Source of the DNA: Klebsormidium nitens | Taxonomy: Eukaryota > Streptophyta > Klebsormidiophyceae > Klebsormidiales > Klebsormidiaceae | Assembly (NCBI GenBank): GCA_000708835.1 | Contig: DF237355.1 | Location: 1-64,000 of the forward strand | Length of the DNA: 64,000 nucleotides | Direction of reading: 5' to 3' | Part shown: positions 58,731 to 64,000 of the stretch, piece after piece | Layout of the letters: every line of letters begins with the position of its first letter | How positions within the stretch are numbered: the stretch's first letter is position 1 | Notes under the pieces: model-generated | What the model was told of the DNA's origin: nothing | Database searches by the model: none | Seen by the model: only the letters and a program-made list of their open reading frames with translations | Program-made: the position numbers and the translations under genes

Positions 58731-58764
58731 CACTACCGGTAGTGCGCCTGCACTACCGGTAGTG
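58731..58764. repeat. Two copies of a perfect 14-bp palindrome
   Basis: CACTACCGGTAGTG occurs at 58731-58744 and 58751-58764, a centre-to-centre distance of 20 bp. Confidence 0.85.
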
Positions 58765-58824
58765 CGCTCGATTCAAAACGTCAGAATATCCTGTTGGCGA
58801 TTATCACTAGTGTATCTCAGGCTC

Positions 58825-59272
58825 AGGGCCTGGTCGCATGCCGCCAAAACCGACAGATTTCGATAGAATGTGTCGGTTTTGGAGCGACCGCATGACCGCA
58901 TGCCACCAACACCAGCAGAAAGTACTATCGACGCGGGGGAAATGTTCACTCATTGACCGGAAAACCAACAGAATCTGACGGGCTAGCCTGACGTCCAGCC
59001 AGAATCTGTCGGTCCCAAAAGTCGCAAACCGAGCACTTTGTAGGGGAGACTCATCGACTGCTACTGCTCGGTAGGTCCTGAGATTTTTCCAGCTTTTTTT
59101 TGTTCGATTAAAATCTTTATTTCGATGCCGACCGTTCAGCTTCACCAACACTTATCGAACAGCGACGTCGAAAACTGTACTTTGCCGTACAGACCACCGG
59201 GCCACCTGGCCAAAGTCAACCCAACACATTCTGTCGAAATCTGTCGGTTTTGGCCCGCATGCGACCAGGCCC
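58825..59272. mobile_element. hAT-like MITE with ~50-bp inverted repeats
   Basis: A 448-bp element without coding capacity. Its ends are inverted repeats of about 50 bp with few differences, containing GGGCCTGGTCGCATGC, CCAAAACCGACAGATTTCGA and AGAATGTGT. The 8-bp flanks TCAGGCTC (58817-58824) and TCAGCCTC (59273-59280) differ at one base and fit the 8-bp target duplication of hAT elements. Confidence 0.8.
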
Positions 59273-59690
59273 TCAGCCTCTCACAGTCATGTAGTCAGGG
59301 ATAATCTGACCCCTGACGTCAGCTATGCAGCATGCACACTGCGATGACAATACGTAGATGAGATTCTGAATCTGTGACCGCATACGGGCCACATACTTTG
59401 ACGAGAAAAATGGTCCAAGGAAGCAGAGGAAAGCAGTGCAAATCGGTTGCGCCCCAGTGCACCAGATACTCTCATCCTTCGACAACGAAAATGAAGCAAG
59501 GGCTCAGGTGGCAGTGTCTTTGCATTATGCACCAGATTACCGGTCCATATTCTCTCAAACGATACGAGCTCGGATCGATCCGGAATCGGTACTCGACTAG
59601 TGTGCTGCATCTACGATTCGAAGCCTGAGCTGCCGACCTGCAAAGCCCGAGTCTTGCACACACGGGGACCATCCTATGTAAAGACTAAAG

Positions 59691-59700
59691 CTATATATTC
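59691..59700 (+). promoter_or_regulatory. Possible TATA box
   Basis: CTATATATTC lies about 115-120 bp before the ATG at 59814, a reasonable distance for a core promoter with a short leader. Confidence 0.35.
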
Positions 59701-59813
59701 TTTAGGCAGGAGCAGCTTCTCTTTCATTCAATGATTCAACGCCCCCAGACTTTCCGAAACTTTTCTCCAAGGTTCTGAGACCAGAGGCGCTTCTACCTAC
59801 GGGCGCTTCCACA

Positions 59814-62800
59814 ATGTCGTCTCTTTCGAAGCATCCCCGGCTCTCCGTACCCGCCTCTATCCTGCTCGGATCGCTCCTCCTTTTCTTTGCGAGCTCTATT
59901 TCATATGTGGGGGCGCAAGAGGGTCCCACGTCTCCCCCGGGCCCCAGCTTTCCCCCGCTAGTTCCCTCGCCTACCCCCCTCGAGTGCCCGGATGGGGAGA
60001 GTTCCTACAGCTTCAACGGCACCATGTGCTGCGCCTATGACCGGACCTGCTTGATCGGGGACCCGTTGAACCCTTCCCTTGCGACCGGCGCACTCTGCTG
60101 CCCCCAAGGGGCACTCTGCGTCTTTGACTACACCTCCTTTGCGGCCTGCGTGACCCCCCCCGCTGCGCAGTGCGCGTCCTGCCTGCCTGCCAATCCGAAT
60201 TCCTTCGATCGCTGCAGTCTACTGAAGTCGGGGGACTTCTGTTGCTCTCAGCAAACCTGTGGGGGGTCCATTGCGGACTCGAGGTCGGGCTTCTGCTGTG
60301 ACAAGGGCTCCAAGACGCAATGCACCTTTCCCCTTTCAGTGATAGCCAGTCCCTCTGCGGTCACCCGGTGCTGTGAACCAGGGCAAGTGATATGCGAAGA
60401 CCGGTGTTGCAGTCGAGCAAACTGCATCAGCCCAGGTCCTTTGGGGCCCTACACGTGCAACGAGCCAAGTGAGTGAATGGGCCACCTTGACCTGAGTGAA
60501 ATTTAGCTCAAGACCTGTTAGCACTGCATCTTAGTATGGAGCACCATAGGCTACAGTCCTAGCCTTCGATGCAAGGCCAGTGGCGTTGAGCAGTAAGACT
60601 GCCTGTGAAGCGCTGAGGCCCATAGGCCTCATTTGAGAGAGTCGGTTGCTCTTGCTGCTTGGACCCACTAGTCCTGACTGGTCGCACACTTGCAATGCTT
60701 ACCATTACTGTATCGTGTCTTGTTTGTGAGCTTTCGTGATTCTTTTCTGTGAGAGGACTGCGTCTGTATGTGGATACCAACATGTTGTGGGCCCTTTGGG
60801 GGACATCTTGCCCTCCGCTACTGAGCTTTGGATATATAAGATCAAGCCAGACTTTCATGTAGGGCTTAATTTGAGCTTGGGGATCCTTGAGCAACCTGCA
60901 AGGGTTTGAACATGCCTATTCCGATTGCTGGTTTGTCATCTCCGAGTCTTGTATGGTCATTATTCGAATGAAGTCAGAACCTTTGAAAACCCACTATATC
61001 AATGACGGATTTGGGCCATCTCTTCTTCAAAGGCTGATTTTCTTTCGTTGTACCCACTGCACTTCTCAAACCATAAAAGTAGCAACCTCTGAGGCCCTGC
61101 TGATAATTCTTCTTTGCAGTCCCCACAAATGCGCCCCCCCCCCCCAGTCCCAACGATTGCCGCCCCCCCTCCCGTCCAAACACCTGCGCCCCCCCCCTCC
61201 AATCCCCACCCCGACGGGTCCTTTCCCTACATTTGCGACAACGGAAGGAGGAGCGTAAGCTCACGTTCTCCTGGATCTCAGTACCAACAATGCAGGGTTA
61301 AGCATAGAAGATATTGGGTACTGAGGCTTACAGGGAGGAGTCCATGTGTTGAAGAATAGGAAAAAGTTGTTTTGTCCGTTAGGCGGATTCTTCACAGCTA
61401 ACACAAAGAAGTGGGCTTCTTGAAAAGTTCTTACCCCAAGGTCGGGTCTGTACTCATGTGTAATCATGTGTAATCTAACCTACATGTGTAATCTAACCTC
61501 AACATAAACCTCTGTTCTGCTTCAAAAGATAGAGCTCCAAATATCTGAACACCCCAGCATTTGGTAAGAAAGTGGTCCACGTGGGCAGGTGACGTCACCC
61601 CCATAGATTGGTTAACCATGCCACAAGTCTATCTGGCACGTCGTTAGTGGGCCGAAAGATCTGACAGTCAATGCAAATTGTGTAGTGCTGCTGAGGGAGC
61701 AGAGTTGGTAGGGGTAACAGTACTCTAACTCTTTGCTGAAATTGCCGCGGATAGGAGACTTCTTCTACGTAGAAGAACTCTTCATTCTAGGAATAACTCA
61801 AATCTTTGTGAACCTGCTCAATATCCAGGTTTCGTAGAACGTGCATTGAAGCTCGCACTAAACCCTACACATCACTTTCTTCTTCTTTTCGTGGACAATA
61901 TCGTGGAATAACAGTAAAAGGACTTCTTGAACCAAAGAGTCGAGTCTTCTTTTGTCTCGATCACTCACTCAAAACTCGGGGGAGCGTCCGAAATGAGCGT
62001 TCTCACCCACCTTTCAGCCGCAATCAGCTCTACTCGAGCTTCACGAGAATCCCGAATCGCCCGTCAACACCACCCATAGGAAATCGAGACCCGGAATTCA
62101 ATACACTTTTCAGAATGGGCAGGGAGCTGGATTAAGTTTAGCAGTAGTCCGAATGAGGGAACTTTTCAGACTACACTGTTCTTATGATTTAAAGTACATT
62201 TCTAAAGCGCATATCACCTAACACAGGGGACTTTTCAGTCGGCAGCTTTCTTATATTCCTTTTAAGACTGTACTTTAATGGGCGGCTGATTTGTAGTGAC
62301 CTTTTCAATGGCAGGTGCGACCCGTTCTCGGCGCTCCCCTTCACGTGCTACAACAACGCCGGTACGTCCTTCGCTTGCTGCCCGGACCCGAAATGCCCTT
62401 CCCCGGGCCCAGTGCCAAGATGCGCCGGAGAAACCGCGGCTCCGTCGACTCTAGCACCAACTCCAACGCCAACTGTAACTTCCCCCATTCCAACTGTAAC
62501 TACCCCCATGCCAACTGTAACTACCCCCACGCCAACTGTAACTACCCCCACGCCAACTGTGACCACTACCCCAACGCCAACTGTGACCACTACCCCAACG
62601 CCAACTGTGACCTCTACCCCAATGCCGACTGCCACCACGGCAGCGCCAGCTGTCACGACCGCAGCACCGGCCCCGACTCCGACAGTTACTCATGCCACCG
62701 GCTCTTATGTGTGAGCCCCTTCCAGATATTTCTTAGTCAAGCGCCCCGCACTCCTCCGTCGTACCTCGTTTTGCCCTAAGTCTAGTCGCCGGCGCACTGC

Positions 62801-63953
62801 AAATCGTTTTCCGAGTCCGGACTGCGCTCGTGGTTCATGCCGGCCTAGAATGGGATTTAGACCCCGTCTGCAGACAAGGGCTCGTCGAAGAAATAAGGTC
62901 ATGCTCACCGTTCGAGCTCTCTGGTCCCGCTCTGAAGTGCTTGAATTTCGGGCGACGTGTGCTTCTAAATGAATCGAAACGACGGGGCAACAACGGACGA
63001 CGTCTTCAGGTTCAAATGACGTCTCGACTTGTTGGTCGATACGTCTGCTTGGTCTTCCTTTTACCGTGCGGTTTCTGCTTTCCTCAAGCGCGCGCGCCAA
63101 ATAGAGCTGTATTCTCGCCATCTTCAGCTCGAGCAGTCTTGTCTAACTGCGGCTCAGCAACTCGCAGTGCCCGTTTATTCTGTCGGCCGTGACGTTGAGA
63201 GCCGTTACTTTCGCCTTTCCGCTTGCCCAGAGAGAGTGTACTGGTAGTTGCTGTCGTCGTGGTTCGCTTGCGACGATACGGTTTTTGGAACGGGCTACGA
63301 ACATTTGCTTTCAGCACTGCTTATGGGCCTTTGTTTATTCATCTCTTCCGCTCTCGGTCTAGTGTCGGCTCATTGCTTTCCTCTCCATCTTCGCATGGTA
63401 ATGTAAGCTGCCGCGCATCACTCTCTCATCTCGAGCACGTTTTCGAAGCTCGCCGGCCGAAATTTCCGGCCAATTCTTCACCGTTGACCGTTTAGTGGCG
63501 CCTCTCGAGTCTCGATTCTCGGGCACGCCGTGTACGCCTTGGGACATGACGTTCCGTTCCGTTTACGCCTTAGGACCTGACGTTCCGTTCGGTTTAAGCC
63601 TTAGGCCTTAAGCATGAGGACGTGGCATATTTTTCACGCAGGTGCGACCCATTCTCGACGCTCCCCTTCACGTGCTACAACAACGCCGGCTCGTCCTTCG
63701 CTTGCTGCGCGGATCCGCGCTGCCCAATCCCAGGCCCGACGGCTAGCTGTGCGGGGGATCCCCCCGCCCCTCAGCCAACCCCTACACCCACACCAGCTGT
63801 CACCACCGGAGCGCCAGCTGTCACCACTGCGGCGCCAGCTGTCACCACCGGAGCGCCAGCTGTCACCACCGCGGCGCCAAGCGCTACGACGCCTGCGCCG
63901 GTCGCCACTGTTCCGGCGCCGACGGCCACCTACGTCACCGGCTCTGGCTACGT
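59814..63953 (+). CDS. Modular Cys-rich secreted protein (continues beyond the window)
   Basis: Exon 1 (59814-60468) has a signal peptide (SILLGSLLLFFASS) and about 170 residues with many CC pairs (CCAYDRTC, ALCCPQGALC, GDFCCSQQTC, VTRCCEPGQVICEDRCC), suggesting a disulfide-rich knot-like region. A Pro-rich exon follows (about 61120-61254), with a frame conflict at a run of 12 C. Exons 62315-62710 and 63642-63953 are paralogous. Each starts with one codon base and ends with two, and encodes VCDPFS-x-LPFTCYNNAG then SFACC, C-P-PGP and C, then a Thr/Pro linker ending TGS. Being phase-symmetric, they can be repeated freely. The second ends at a GTGAGT donor, so more exons lie past 64000. The Cys module matches that of the divergent gene at 49673-56125. 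At least one exon between 61254 and 62315 may be missing. Confidence 0.75.
62455..62660 (+). repeat. Thr/Pro/Val minisatellite inside exon
   Basis: Tandem units of 18-21 bp (CCAACTGTAACTACCCCCA-like) encode TVTTPTP repeats, a mucin-like spacer likely to be O-glycosylated. Confidence 0.9.
63785..63900 (+). repeat. Ala/Val/Thr minisatellite inside exon
   Basis: Units of about 24 bp (GCGCCAGCTGTCACCAC.-like) encode APAVTT repeats in the linker after the second Cys module. Confidence 0.85.
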
Positions 63954-64000
63954 GTGAGTGCCCCAATCTCCTTTCCTGATGAAATGTCGCCCTTTTTCTT

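Larger units (their letters stand above)
56126..58816. other. Intergenic region, GTAC-rich in its right half
   Basis: No gene recognised. From 57059 to 58700 the tetramer GTAC occurs about 33 times, 27 of them before 58100, against roughly 4-7 expected by chance. Palindromes at 57496-57533 and 58731-58764 lie in the same stretch. Confidence 0.6.

Noticed and set aside
62348-62656. Minus-strand Val/Gly-repeat frame
   Set aside because: It is the antisense of the Thr/Pro linker minisatellite.

Overview
This is a nuclear window from a eukaryote with many short GT-AG introns. The best guess is a streptophyte (charophyte) green alga, Klebsormidium-like. That rests on the mix of genes and is inference: a plant-type NUMOD3-motif protein, an SLC25A39/40 mitochondrial carrier with the plant-style cysteine loop, a MINDY deubiquitinase, a DUF3431 protein, an EAG/HCN/CNG-like (not plant-Shaker) K+ channel and Thr/Pro-linked Cys-rich secreted proteins. 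Gene models were built by joining exons whose splice sites, reading phases and family motifs all agree.

Layout: 304-2983 pogo/Tigger-like DNA transposon with a frameshifted transposase; 3223-4278 (+) four-repeat zinc-ribbon protein; 5786-12090 (-) mitochondrial carrier; 13863-17478 (+) small secreted protein; 19418-25011 (-) NUMOD3-motif protein; 28228-30669 (+) DUF3431 membrane protein with one in-frame stop; 31889-36551 (-) MINDY lysine-48 deubiquitinase; 37162-48293 (+) thirteen-exon voltage-gated K+ channel with cyclic-nucleotide-binding-like domain; 49673-56125 (-) secreted carbohydrate-binding/PAN-like/mucin-like protein with an assembly gap; 58825-59272 hAT-like MITE; 59814 to beyond the window (+) a second Cys-rich secreted protein, divergent from the first and sharing its cysteine module.

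The most unusual feature recurs across genes. Introns carry tandem 'echo' copies of the neighbouring exon boundary, repeated about every 110-195 bp. The K+ channel pore exon has six decayed copies upstream of the one functional copy. Its cNBD exon is flanked on both sides, its C-linker exon has one copy, the NUMOD3 gene has one exon with three acceptor-side and four donor-side copies, and the small secreted gene shows the same at three exons. In the carrier gene the duplicate is complete: two 92-bp exons with the same phases and intact splice sites encode the same transmembrane segment. Including both, or neither, breaks the frame, so they look like mutually exclusive exons. Boundary-spanning tandem duplication therefore appears to be an active source of intron growth and occasional alternative exons here.

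The genes do not form an operon-like pathway. Two divergent pairs stand out: MINDY with the K+ channel, sharing about 610 bp, and the two secreted proteins, separated by a GTAC-rich, palindrome-rich interval.
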